Source: Ehretia macrophylla
Taxonomy: Eukaryota; Streptophyta; Magnoliopsida; Boraginales; Ehretiaceae
Reading direction: 5' to 3'
DNA: 64,000 nucleotides
Assembly (NCBI GenBank): GCA_037974665.1
Contig: CM075777.1
Location: 10,315,001 to 10,379,000, forward strand
Shown here: piece by piece, positions 48,738-59,659 of the stretch
Layout: each line of letters starts with the position of its first letter
Numbering within the stretch: position 1 is the stretch's first letter
Program-made: the position numbers and the translations under genes
Notes under the pieces: generated by a model
The model's input: only the letters and a program-made list of their open reading frames with translations
The model's database searches: none
Told to the model about the DNA's origin: nothing

Positions 48738-50943
48738 TGTTAGAGATATACCCTAATGCTACATATTTGGATGACATATATTAGGACATTTTGACATTTA
48801 GTTATGACATTAGTGTTTATATGTTCGTTTACATATTGACATAATTAGGACATTCATATTCTACTTATTTACGTGTATGAATGAGTCCCTAGTATTTTCA
48901 TTAGAGAATGTATTCTAAAAGCGTTTAGAACATGTTGGCGTATTTCCTTAATGTGATAAATACTTAAAGTGTTCATAGTCCTAAGATTATTTGATCGTGA
49001 CTTTAATAATCAATTACGGACTATCATATGTGTTGCTACCTTTGATTAACATAGAGATGTTAATGATAAAGGATGGTAAGCCGCGTGCCATAACAGCATA
49101 GCGATACGACTAACAAACATTTGGATGACTATTAGTTGAATAGATCATTGAATGTGACGTGAATAACAAATTATATGACTTTGGATTAATAATTTGTTAA
49201 TCGTTGCGACGTGTAATCCTTAGACTTGAGACATTACGGCTGTCATATGTATTGGGGTTTGATTCAAGCGTTTGGATAATGTCTGTCTAGACAAACGAGA
49301 TGAGATACGTCATCTCGCAGTTTCATTCGTTTGGTATAGTGATTGACAGGTAGTGGTCAAGATAGGATCCATTAAACTCCGGCGTGAGGCGATGTCCTAT
49401 GCGATCCAAGTTTGGTTGTTGAATGAGGAAGTCATTGGCCAAGGCATGAATGATGGAAATGAGTTTTTTCATGTGTCATCTCTCATTCCACCATTTGGAT
49501 CTATGCATCATTTCGAGTCTATGAACTTAATCGGATCATGGTTCTTGCTCGACGGGACAATTAATGGAAGGATTAGATTGTACGATAATTGGCAACCATA
49601 AATAGATTCACTTGAATAAGACTTCATTGCTTTATAAATTGTCTTGATACGTTGGTAGCTAAAACGTCACTTAAGAACTCTGAAGGTGTTTTGAGAATGA
49701 CAGGAGATATTCTCTAAACAAATGAAATAGTTTGATTAACATTTAAAGTGTTCAACGTTTCTTCAATACTATATAGCGGTGAATTTAGAAAGTCACACAC
49801 AATAAAGCATAGTGAATGTTTTTCCTATTGAGCTTGATTTAGTTTCTCTTAAATTGTTAAAGTGTTAACAATTGCGTTTAGTTTCTCTTGAATTGTTAAA
49901 GTGTTAACAATTATATTTTGTTTCTCTTATATTGTTAATGAGTTAACAATTGTGTAATTGCTAAGGAGTTAACAATGGTGTAATTGACCTTTTAAAAGTT
50001 ATTGGGGTCAATATGCAATTATTATTGAGTGTTGGAGCTAATGTAAAAATATGAAAATGTTATTTTCATAATTTCAACTAATTATGATTATGATGAATAT
50101 TTAAATACATTAGTGGAAAAATACTACACTAAAATAAACGAAAGATGACAACTTTGTCATCTTTTCTTTTCTAACAAAGAGACAAAACAACACAACCTTA
50201 ATTCAAGGAAGGTTGTCTTCTCTTTTATTTAAAAAGAGAGACAAGACAACAAAAGAAAAGGAAGACTTGTCTTCTTTGCCTTGAAGATTCCACACGTTGG
50301 AGAAAGAAAAAGATGAAGAAAAGAATTGTCTTATTCTTCAACCAATAATAGAGTTGTCTTCATCTCTCTCTCCTCAAGCCTCCATGGCTGAAAAATTAGA
50401 GAAAAACGTAACAAGAAGAAAGAGATGAAAAAGTATTTTCTTCTTCATCATCTTGAGAGAATCATGGCTGAAAAATGAAGATAAACTAGATGCACTTGTC
50501 TTCTCTTCTTCTTCATAAAAACGCAGCCAAGGAAAGGGAGAAGGAGGAAATGGTTTTGCTCTATTCTTCACAAACAAGTTCATAAATCTTCCATGGTTAT
50601 CTAGCACAAAACAACCATGAAGATGGAGAAGTCATTCTTTGCTCGTGTGGACAGACTAGAGCTCTTGTGCTTTCAAGGGATGGTGTCTTACATCAAGTGA
50701 TAAGAAATTTTAGATTCATACCTCTTATGAGTTGTCTACAAGAGGTATCTCCTACTTCTATCACTTGTCAATATATATTTGTTATATATATATGTTTTGC
50801 ATATGTTAATCACATGATATCGAGATTAGAGTTTTATATGAACATCATGCTTTGAATGCCAGAAATTTTTGAATGTCATGTTTCGCTTCCGCTCGATTCT
50901 TAGCTAGATGATGTTCATAGCTCTAAATATATGAGATCCTTCA
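48738..50943 (+). repeat. Copia-2 3' LTR
   Basis: 2,206 bp, TGTTAGAGATATACCC...GATCCTTCA, partner of 41386-43601. Confidence 0.9.
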
Positions 50944-50948
50944 GTTAT

Positions 50949-51048
50949 TAGAGGACTTATCGCCATGATTCATGTGTTTATTTCTTAAGAAAGATAGTCA
51001 ACGAGATTAAGTTTAGAATAAGGTTTACGTTTGGACCAAGTGGGAGAA
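50949..51048 (+). other. Copia-1 3' end and polypurine tract
   Basis: After Copia-2's target duplication, Copia-1's tail resumes and ends in AAGTGGGAGAA just before its 3' LTR. Confidence 0.7.
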
Positions 51049-51575
51049 TGTAAGTATTCATTAAGTATTTTATATTCATTAAGCACTTCATTAAATGCTT
51101 ATCTTCAGAGTTTATTAAATGGTCCAAACTCTTCCTCTTCATATTCTTATCATTAATTAATCTCATTAGTTGCCATTAATTAAACTCATTAGTTGGCAAT
51201 TAATATATTTATGATAAGAGTTCATTAATTGATCCAAACTCTTTATCTTCATATTCTTGTTATTAATTGAACTCATTAGTTCATTAATTACCTAAAGAGT
51301 GGTAACTTTTCACATTCTTGATGGGAGAATGTCTATATATAGTGGGTTTTGGTCGCTAAGCTCAATCACTCATTCTTGAAATATACAACATCATTCTAGA
51401 GTGTTTTGATAGCTTAAAAGTGCTAAAACTAAGAGAGAAATCCATAGCCGATCACGTTAGCAATGGCCAGTGGTACGCTTTCAGTTCTTTTCGTTTCCGC
51501 ATATATGTTTTTTGATCTTTGTGTTTCTTCTTATATTAGAAACATGTTATGATCAAATTATATTTTAGTTTATCA
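51049..51575 (+). repeat. Copia-1 3' LTR
   Basis: 527 bp, TGTAAGTATTCATTAAG...AGTTTATCA, partner of 26807-27333, followed by TGAAT. Confidence 0.95.
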
Positions 51576-53049
51576 TGAATTTCTTATCAAGATGATTTAT
51601 ACAAAAAGTCTAACCCAAAAGATTATAATCTAGACTTTGATACCACTTTGTTACGCCTTTACATTCAACTAGACAAATTTGGGATCATAATTGCCACGTG
51701 CCTAAAAAGACTAAATGTTCTCCTAAACCCACAAGACTCTAAATTCACAATAAATAATAATATAAACTCAAGATAATTATAATGGCAAGGCTCAGTGCAT
51801 TCACACTTATAAGAAATAATAATCACCTCGAATGCATAAATGTCACTCCAAATTAAATACTTTTTAAAAAAAATTTACATAAGCCTTAAGATAATGGTGG
51901 CGTAGTAAAACAAGCAAAACTAAAATCCAAGAGCTAATCACCTTAAATTAATTTCTAGAGATTAACAATCCTGAAGTTTAACTAAGCAATGATGTTAGAC
52001 TTCCACCTCAATCGGACTTACTCAAAGTCTAATTCTTGTCATCTGCAGGTGAATAAAATTGAAGGCGTGAGCACGAAAGTACTCAATAAGCGAAATCTCC
52101 CTGAAAATAACATGGGTCTTATCGAATGTTAAGTAAAATAATGTTATAAAATGTAAATACAATGAAAACATATGATAGAACTTTAAATATTATAAATAAT
52201 CGATATGAGGATGACTTTCCTAAAAGGCATCAAACATCCCGTTATGGAGTTTTCATAAGCTTCAAAGACGAATGAAACACTATTACAAAGTATGAGACAT
52301 AATGTCACTTAATTTCTGAAGGACTATGGCTACTTATATCCCAGCAGCTCAGGCCTACCAACTGTGTTTGATTCATAGGCAAAGGGATCCCATATGCAAT
52401 GCACTTCTTTATTGATTGAATTGATACACTAGTTGATGTATAACCCCCAAGCGGCAGGGTTTACTAGCTAATGTATAACCCCTATGTGGTAGGGTCCACT
52501 AGCCAATGTATAACCCCCATACAACACGGTCCACATATTTTTTATTAATGTATTATCCCTAATCGAATGGATCCACATAACACAGTCTCGCCAAAAATGC
52601 TTTTCTTAAATCACTTTCAAACTCTATTCGCTTTCAAAAATATTTCTTTAAATTTCAATATCTTTCAAAAGACTTTCAAAACCCGAATGTTTCTTCTAAA
52701 GTTGTATGACTCAATTCTCCTGCTAAACATGTCAGAATAGGTCCCAAGTTTTCTCATTCATGTATAAACACGCGTAATGCACATGAAGACATTTTTTTCT
52801 TGAATGGTTGTAGGATTGAAATTAGCAAAATACATAATGCAATACTTGCTTTATTGATCACTGTCACTATGTCTAGTAAATAACAAATCCGAATGTGATA
52901 AAGAAAAAAAAAAGAAACAAGTATGTCTTGTGCATTTTATCATATGCACTGCAATTCTCTCGGAGGAATATGTTATACACATGAATAAAGCCTTTAAAAC
53001 CCAAAAACTATTCATCTTACGTCACACAATGAAACCACCATTGAATCTT

Positions 53050-53855
53050 GGGTAAATATCATTCCACCCACCCTATGAAACTCATAAGTATCAGCTTGCC
53101 CTCCTGTGTTCATAAAACTATCAAAAACTCCCTTATGATTTTAAAAAAATATCACTTTGTCCCCCTCCGTTTGTTGTTCGTCTGGTTTTCCATCCAAAGT
53201 GCATCCCACGCGCTATTTGTGCAGCTAGGTGTATTTTTTTAACTTTATATGAGTTAAGCTATTGGCTAAAATACCCTTGTACCTATCCTTGCCCCAAAAA
53301 AATTTTAAAAAAACAAAAAATCCCATATTTCCCATACACATAGAACGCACACACACATAGAGCACACACAACGCACATATACACAGCACGCACGCACATG
53401 AGACACACACACAACACACACACGGGGCTAGGGGTAGGGGAGGACGGGGGTGGGGGAAGGGATGACGGTGGCGTGGGGGGCTTGGGGTCGGGGGTTGAAG
53501 GGGTAGGATGGGAAGCTGGGGTAGGGGGTTGACGGGGGTGGAGGGGCTGGAGTGGGGGCGCTGACATGGGGGTAGAAGTGGGAGGTGGGGGGATGAAGAT
53601 GATGATAATTTCTTTTTAATTTTTTTTTGGTGAAAAGAATGGGAAGAGAGAGAATAAAGAAAAGGAAAAAATATGTATAATATAACGGTAAAAATGTCAT
53701 TTTAACAAAAAATTTAATGGCGTTAGCTTAAAATAGACGGAGAGGGGCGGTGTGTCTGGTTTTAAAAAGCATAGGGGGTGTTTGATAATTTTCCGAACAC
53801 AAGGGGGTAGACTAATATATATAGATTTCACAGGGGGGCAGAGTGATATTTACCC
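53050..53855. mobile_element. Non-autonomous Mutator-like element, 9-bp TSD TTGAATCTT
   Basis: Ends read GGGTAAATATCATTCCACCC (left) and, reversed, GGGTAAATATCACTCTGCCC (right). The similarity extends some 100 bp inward (text on GTGTTC and ATCAAA). Flanks are TTGAATCTT at 53041-53049 and 53856-53864, identical. A 9-bp duplication with long terminal repeats is the hallmark of Mutator-like elements. There is no transposase. The interior includes an (AC)n-rich tract and a long GGGGT-rich tract. Confidence 0.88.
53335..53600. repeat. CA-rich and G-rich low-complexity tracts
   Basis: ACACAC-type repeats (53335-53425) are followed by GGGGTxGGGG-rich text (53425-53600). Reverse-strand frames here are Cys/Val or Pro rich and not genes. 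Confidence 0.85.
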
Positions 53856-54639
53856 TTGAATCTTTAAAATACGATATGCATGTTTTCCAATATAACCAAG
53901 TTTAAAAGCAATTTCCAGCTTAAACAAATTGGCCTATGCATAGAAAATTGAGAAATATATACTTAACAATATCATATAAGGCTAAATTTGAAGAGGGAGA
54001 GAGATTCCAACTTATTTCTAATGCACGAGTCGATGCTAAACCCTCAAGTTTTACAATTCAAGATCCTAATAGAGGGTGCCAAATTTCTAAAAACAAATGA
54101 TACTTTATCTTGTGATGAGCCATGCATAACATTCTCACTCCATAGGATTTTTTACAACTTCCGAATTGTCTTCCTCTTAGATAACTTTTAATTACAAGGT
54201 TAGAGATTCCAAGAAAATATGTTGTATACTATTGTATATATTCAAAATGCAAGAGAAAGACCTTTAAATGTTTACTTTTGGCAGCCCCATTATTTAGTCA
54301 ATCAATATCATAGCTAAACTACTATCCTCCTCATTCATAGCCTACTAATTAAGTGATCAAAGGACACACTAAATACAAAAATTAAAAGGCCTGATATTAT
54401 GCCCCAAACGGTGGGCGTTACATACAGGTATGCACATAATGTAAGGGTAGGAAACTTCACTCTGATCCATTTTATATTTTAACACAATGATTAATGATGA
54501 CTAAAGTTAAATAGAAGAGTGAATAGTTGGAACAGTGTTAATTCTTTGTCAAAAATTAATTTTAATCCCTATTATTTCAAAAGGTTCAAAAAAATTTCTA
54601 ATATTTTCAAAACAAATCAAATAGGTCTTCCCCTTAAAA

Positions 54640-55140
54640 AACTGACCGAAAATGTTGAAAAGACAAAACTGCCGTAAGAAATTTTGCAAAATCATAATCG
54701 TGCCCCTATCTCCTTCTCCCCTCATTTCTTCTCAAGCCAAAGACCCTACCACCCTTATTTCACACTCAAATCAAAATCCTATCTTAACCCAAAATTAAAC
54801 CCAAAATCAAAGCCATAACCAACTGTAAACCTCAAGGAGCTCTCGGTTTCTTTTTAATTTGCTTACGGTTTCTTATGTTACTTTGATTAGTGCTTGTGAG
54901 TTAACAAATTGCAATTTTGTTTCAAGAGCAGAAACTCCTATGGCCTTTTTCCGCACCCAGCTTGCTAGTTTGATGTATGTCCTTATGATATTAAGTACAA
55001 TGTAAGGAATATTTATTTTGATATGCTAGACATAAGTTCGTGTTTTATAGATTTTAACTACCATATGAGTGAATATTTATTTTGATTGATCCTTATGCTT
55101 TTCAAGTGACATATCAAGTTGATCAGGAATCTGATACTTG
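54640..55140. other. Outer MULE interior, no gene recognised
   Basis: C-rich text (CTCCTTCTCCCCTC) follows the terminal repeat, then AT-rich sequence. No frame with a recognisable domain. Confidence 0.4.
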
Positions 55141-55143
55141 TTA

Positions 55144-55950
55144 GGCCATCTCCAACAGGTACTCTAAATCACCATATTCTCTACGTATAGGGATAGTATT
55201 AGAAATTTTGGCCTCCAACAGCTTCCCTATACTTATCCCTACATGTAGAGAATCCCTACATTCAAATCATATTATCTTTACATGTGGAGATCTAAGGCCA
55301 ACTCCAACAGTTGCTCTATTTTTTTTTTTACATGTAGAGTTTTTAAACCATTTCTTTACATCTATAGATTCTCTATTTTAGTTTCACTCCAACAGCTTCT
55401 CTACATTTACTCAATCTCTGTTTTTAGAGAATCTCTATTTCAGTTTCACTTTAGCAGCTTCTCTATTTCAGTTTCACTCCAACAACTTCTCTATATTTAC
55501 TCAATCTTTGTTTTTTAGAGAATTTGTAGATGATCTCTACATGTGGAGATGGTGAATCCAATTGTAGAGATCATCTACAAATTCTATACATTGTAGAGAA
55601 TTTGTAGAGACGCTGCTGGAGACAAAAGTCTTCAAAAGCATCTCTACATGTAGAGATTTTGCATTTGTAGAGATGCTGCTGGAGAAGGCCTAAGGCCAAC
55701 TCCAACAGCTTCCCTATATTTTTCTTTATATGTAGAGAATTTGGACCCTTTCTCTACATCTAGAGATTCAACATTTTAGTTTCACTTCAACAGCTTCCCT
55801 ATATTTAGTAAATCCCTTATTTCAAGAAATCCATATTTCAGTTTTACTCCAACAACTTCCCTAGTTTAAAAACTCTCTACTTTTGTTTACTCTACATGTA
55901 GAGATGTAGAGATAAGTTTAGGGATTTGTTATTTAGAATCAATTGGTTAA
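55144..55950. repeat. Cluster of GGCCAWCTCCAACAG elements with CTCTACATGTAGAG palindromes
   Basis: Three starts of the type GGCCATCTCCAACAG or GGCCAACTCCAACAG occur at 55144, 55296 and 55694. Many copies of CTACATGTAGAG, TCCAACAGCTTCCCTA and CTCTACAAATTC-like words and their inversions lie between. The region can fold on itself extensively. Confidence 0.75.
55296..55690. mobile_element. PIF/Harbinger-like MITE, TSD TAA
   Basis: The 395-bp element starts GGCCAACTCCAACAGTTGC; its reversed right end starts GGCCTTCTCCAGCAGCATC. It is flanked by TAA at 55293-55295 and 55691-55693. No coding capacity. It is inserted within a related older copy. Confidence 0.7.
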
Positions 55951-55959
55951 CAGGAGTGT

Positions 55960-56260
55960 GGAGTCAGGGTTGCTTAACGTGTATGCTTCCTATTGTAACT
56001 ACTCACAAGAGCAAAAAATGTGAAGCATAGAAGCATGGTAAAAAAGGCAAAGCACTTTGGCATGAATTGTAGTTGTGATTCTTCTTTTGAAAATGCAAAA
56101 TGGAAGCAAAATTCAAAGATTTCTGATGTGTTTGCTGTATCTTCTAATGCGGCTTTTCTTCCAAAGTCTGAGTGTTCAAAAGGATCAGAAGGCCTTGATG
56201 ATGCATCTACGATCAATTTATCTTCATGATGTTGATAACCCGATGAAGTCAAAAACGAGA
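55960..56260 (+). pseudogene. Possible captured gene fragment in MULE, unrecognised
   Basis: A plus-strand frame of about 70 codons (HRSMVKKAKHFGMNCSCDS, then FAVSSNAAFLPKSECSKGSE) has mixed composition unlike the AT-rich surroundings and ends at a TGA near 56229. I do not recognise the family. Its place inside a Mutator-like element raises the possibility of a Pack-MULE-type capture. It could also be chance, as a longer frame exists on the other strand. Confidence 0.3.
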
Positions 56261-56268
56261 AATTAATT

Positions 56269-56358
56269 ACAGTTTTTGTGTATGATATTGTTTTGTCAAT
56301 TGGCTTGTAATTTGCAGTTTTTGTGTAGGATATTAGTGTGTCAATTGGTTTGTAATTT
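56269..56358. repeat. About 45-bp tandem duplication
   Basis: AGTTTTTGTGTATGATATTG...TTGTAATTTGC and AGTTTTTGTGTAGGATATTA...TTGTAATTTGT lie back to back. Confidence 0.7.
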
Positions 56359-56469
56359 GTAGTTTTGTGTAATTCCATTGGAGGCTTCCTTTAATTTGTA
56401 TTTATAGCAGCAAGATTAACTTTAAGGAGTGAATTTGGTTGAGGGAAAAAGCCAATATTTTAGTCCCTT

Positions 56470-58843
56470 TGTCATGCCCCGACTCAACCCCACGCTACAG
56501 GTCAAATCTGGACCCGACAAACGGACAGAGTCTCCTCTGTACCGCGGACTATCTAAATTCCTACACTCAGAAGAATTCAACACAAACAACAATATACAAT
56601 AAAACTCCCGTCATATGTCCTTCAATTTTTAGTTCATAAGGTAGTTCTAGCCTTTATACTTAGCCAATATCTAACCATTCATGCATAACTAGCTAGACAT
56701 TGATGAAACTAAAGCAATTAGAAAGACTTATGCATGCCACTACTATCTAACCATTCATGACTTCAATTACAAACCCCTTACATAATAATTACATACAAGA
56801 CCTCTAAGGTCTCAAAATAGAATACATGTTTACAACATCAAACAAGACTTCACTTTACATATTACATTATGGTCACATATCACACACATAGCATTCTAAC
56901 CTCAAGGCAACAAACAAGCACAGTCAAGGGAATACTTCAACGTGAGCCTCCTCCTCCTCTACAATAATCTGAGGATCTACTTCTGCCTTTCCTGAAACAT
57001 GATAGATTAAAAGGGTGAGCAAAACACAATTGCTCAGTGAGGGGAAAGGGAAACATTAACCCGGTGAGTTTTTAAAAACTTTTTTCGTGCAATGCATATA
57101 ACAAGTTATACAATCAATAACAATACAAGACAAACATTAAAGCTAATAACTAGATAGCACATTAAAAAGGATACGATTCGATAACCCTTATCACTCTGAT
57201 TCGATGACAATCACGATCTCGATCTCAATCTCGAACACGATCACAATCACGATAATGCCGACAATCCCTAAACTCCGGTAGGTGTACTCCGGATGTACCC
57301 CAATATACCTACGACCCAACACCCCTTGACAATCTCCAGACCAGGCGAGTGAGGGAATAGAGTATGAAAGTTGAGCAACCAACCACTGGCAAGCCCGATG
57401 CTGCCCAGGGAGGCCCAACACATCCGCCCCGAACGATAATGGTTGTAACCATGACACAAGACACGCGAGATAGCACATAACGAGTAATAATCCAACAATG
57501 CAATAAACACATAATTGAGGAATAACAAAGTACATCCTCGGTTCGAATATAATTAACAATCAATAAAGCAATAGCATATAGATAGTCACAACTTCACTTA
57601 CAATTAACTTTCTAATGCCAATCAAGACTATATAGTACTAAATACAATTTACCATAACAAACACATAAGTAAACATGCATAGCTCAAGAACAATTCAAAG
57701 CTTCTAAAGACTAACTAACACTTGAACTACTAAGTGAATTCAATACTCATTCCAAAATCTAACCAATTATCTACACATTATAGCATTACAATTAGAATCT
57801 ATGAGTAGAGGTATGCTAAAACATAACTAAATTCCAACTACACTTAACATACTACACTAAAGTCTCAACAAACACAAGTTAACTCAAGCTAATTAAGTCA
57901 TAACACTTACTACACTTCGAAGCATTACATAGCATATATTGTAACACAATTGTAGCATGCAAGGGGTCAAGGAGAGGGGAGGAGAAGCCACGGCAGCCCA
58001 TTGTTGTGGTTGCTAGGCCGTGATTAGGACTTCCTAATCACGGCCAAACACACATATGCACACACACAAAATGCACAACAAGCTTTGGCTGTATTCTAGC
58101 TATTTTAGACACATTTCTAGCTATGTAAACAATTATAGAGCTTCATTTAGGCATTAGAACATACACTTAAGCTTCAAGCTTTGATTTCAATGCAAAAATA
58201 CTATTCATCATTTTCTTCAAGTCACCGACTAGCTACTAAGGCATTACAAGCTAGAACAAAGGTCTACACACTTAGGAAACATCAAAGCATGCATTATATA
58301 CACCAAACAACATAAAATAATACTCAAACATTTTCTTACATAAACATAATATCAATTTAAAATGCAAATAGAATGAACCCCTCACCAAAACCAGGTAGAA
58401 TAAGCTAGAAATGGCCTTGGAACACTCCTATCTTGCTTGGATTAGCTCCCAATAGCATCAAAAGCTCAAGCCCTAATTTTTTTTTCTCCTCTCTTTCTCT
58501 TTTCCTTTGCCCAATTTCTCTATCTTTTTTTTTCTTTCTATTTTTGGTTTTTTTTTGGGGTATTAAATGGTGTTAAAGGAATTATGGGTTGGGCTTGGGC
58601 TTAGAAAAATTAATGCAAGACTAATAAACAAGGCCCAAAGCTAGCTTAAACTTCTAATGGTCCAAAATTCCTACAGGGTTTACTATTCATGTGATTAACT
58701 AATCATTTTATTACTCCCGTTCCAAAAATGCTATGCACGTAATTTCGATGAACGAATGCATGAAATATGTCAAGTACTGAAAATAAAATGCAAATCTAGA
58801 AAAATAAAATAAATTAAAATTCATTATAGGCTCGGGTGTCACA
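56470..58843 (-). mobile_element. Solo Tekay-like LTR, TSD CCCTT
   Basis: Begins TGTCATGCCCCGACTCAACC and ends GCTCGGGTGTCACA; flanked by CCCTT at 56465-56469 and 58844-58848. The start matches the Tekay LTR start at 30754 (TGTCACGCCCCAACTCGACC) in kind. No primer site, PPT or coding region adjoins, so the interior was removed by LTR-LTR recombination. It sits inside the inner MULE's left terminal repeat, so it is younger than that insertion. Confidence 0.88.
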
Positions 58844-58929
58844 CCCTTAGCCAAATACCAAGTTGGTCCTTGTGTTCTCGGAAAATACCTTTAGTCCTTC
58901 TTTTAGTTGCCAGAACGTTAATTTTAATT

Positions 58930-59570
58930 GCTTCAGGGGCAACAACAAGAAATTTCAGAAAAGGCGAGGGCCATAAATCATCGCCTTTTAGTCTCCAAAT
59001 GAAAATTGTTTGTTGCTAAAAAATGACGACGAACACATCTAGTCTCCAAATCGTCGCAATATTTGTCTCTAAGTCATACGATTTTCGTCTACAAATCGTC
59101 TCTGAAGTAGTTCGTCACCAAATTATCACAAAACACTTTGTCTCAAAATCGTTGCAAAACACTTTGTCTGCAAAATGCAAAACACTTCATCAAAGCTAGT
59201 TATCATCCCAAGTTACCTTCTTCTCATAAAATCCCCAAAATCTTAATTTGAATAAAATTGAGGTACACATTGCCTATTTCTTTGGCCCCAAGAGAAATTT
59301 TATGCTCTCACCACCCAAGGTCATAACTATTAGAATGTAGATCAATGTTCGAAAGACAATCTTGAGTGGTAAAGCCATGGTTCTGGAAATTCAAATGCAA
59401 AAGGGCAACTCAAGATGACATGGTCAGATTGATTACAAAGAGCACAAAAAGTTAAGGTGTTTGGGATAGAACATGGGTGTATTCTATTAGACACCCAAGA
59501 ATTGGGGAGCTTACTTTCTCTCTATTTGGGTAAGAATTTCCCTCAAAATAGGTCATGACTCAATAAAACT
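58930..59570. other. Inner MULE interior, non-coding
   Basis: Contains repeated AATCGTC/GTCTCCAAAT/CAAAACACTT words (58975-59190) that are partly palindromic. I recognise no gene; 59280-59530 has mixed composition but no domain. Confidence 0.4.
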
Positions 59571-59659
59571 TTTTTTAAAATTTTTAAAAAAATAATAGAA
59601 AACAACTTAACAGATAATAATTGAAAAAACAAGAAAAGAACATAAAGAATGCTCAAGAT

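Larger units (their letters stand above)
41386..50943 (+). mobile_element. Ty1-copia retrotransposon 'Copia-2' with 2.2-kb LTRs, nested in Copia-1
   Basis: The LTRs (41386-43601 and 48738-50943, TGTTA...CCTTCA) share target duplication GTTAT (41381-41385 and 50944-50948). A Met-type primer site and a purine tract border a 5.1-kb interior. The interior has very few long frames. Scattered plus-strand copia words remain: a HVDVF-like integrase start near 46580, an NRALLDVVE-like stretch near 46765, and NVADPLTLALNQ near 48605 at the pol end. LTR differences are about 8% in the first 385 bp and about 5% over 42007-42255. Heavily decayed, many breaks. Confidence 0.9.
26807..51575 (+). mobile_element. 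Ty1-copia retrotransposon 'Copia-1', host to two nested insertions
   Basis: Two 527-bp LTRs (TGTAAG...TTTATCA) lie 24.7 kb apart and share the target duplication TGAAT (26802-26806 and 51576-51580). A Met primer site follows the left LTR, and a purine tract precedes the right one. Plus-strand pol parts run protease, integrase, RT, then RNase H, in copia order (integrase before RT). The span is inflated by a Tekay gypsy inserted in the RT region and by a second copia inserted in the 3' part. LTRs differ at about 34 of 527 sites (about 6%, roughly 2.5 million years at 1.3e-8). It is broken in many places, and gag is not recognisable. Confidence 0.93.
51649..54422 (-). mobile_element. Older gypsy-like LTR interrupted by a MULE
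   Basis: Plus-strand start TGTTACGCC is preceded (51630-51648) by a Met-type primer-site complement, TTTGATACCACTT. On the minus strand this is therefore a 5' LTR with its primer site. The far end is taken as GGGCGTTACA at 54422. Internal text GTGAGC...ACTCA near 52066-52086 resembles the Tekay-like LTRs in this window. Without the MULE the LTR is about 1.96 kb. The body of this element is the target into which Copia-1 landed. The far boundary is uncertain. Confidence 0.6.

Noticed and set aside
53283-53700. Pro-rich and Cys/Val-rich reverse frames
   Set aside because: They come from the CA repeat and G-rich tract of the MULE at 53050-53855.
57191-57563. Three overlapping reverse frames of 84-122 codons
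   Set aside because: They lie inside the solo Tekay LTR, overlap each other, and one ends in a GAT/ATC simple repeat; no domain.
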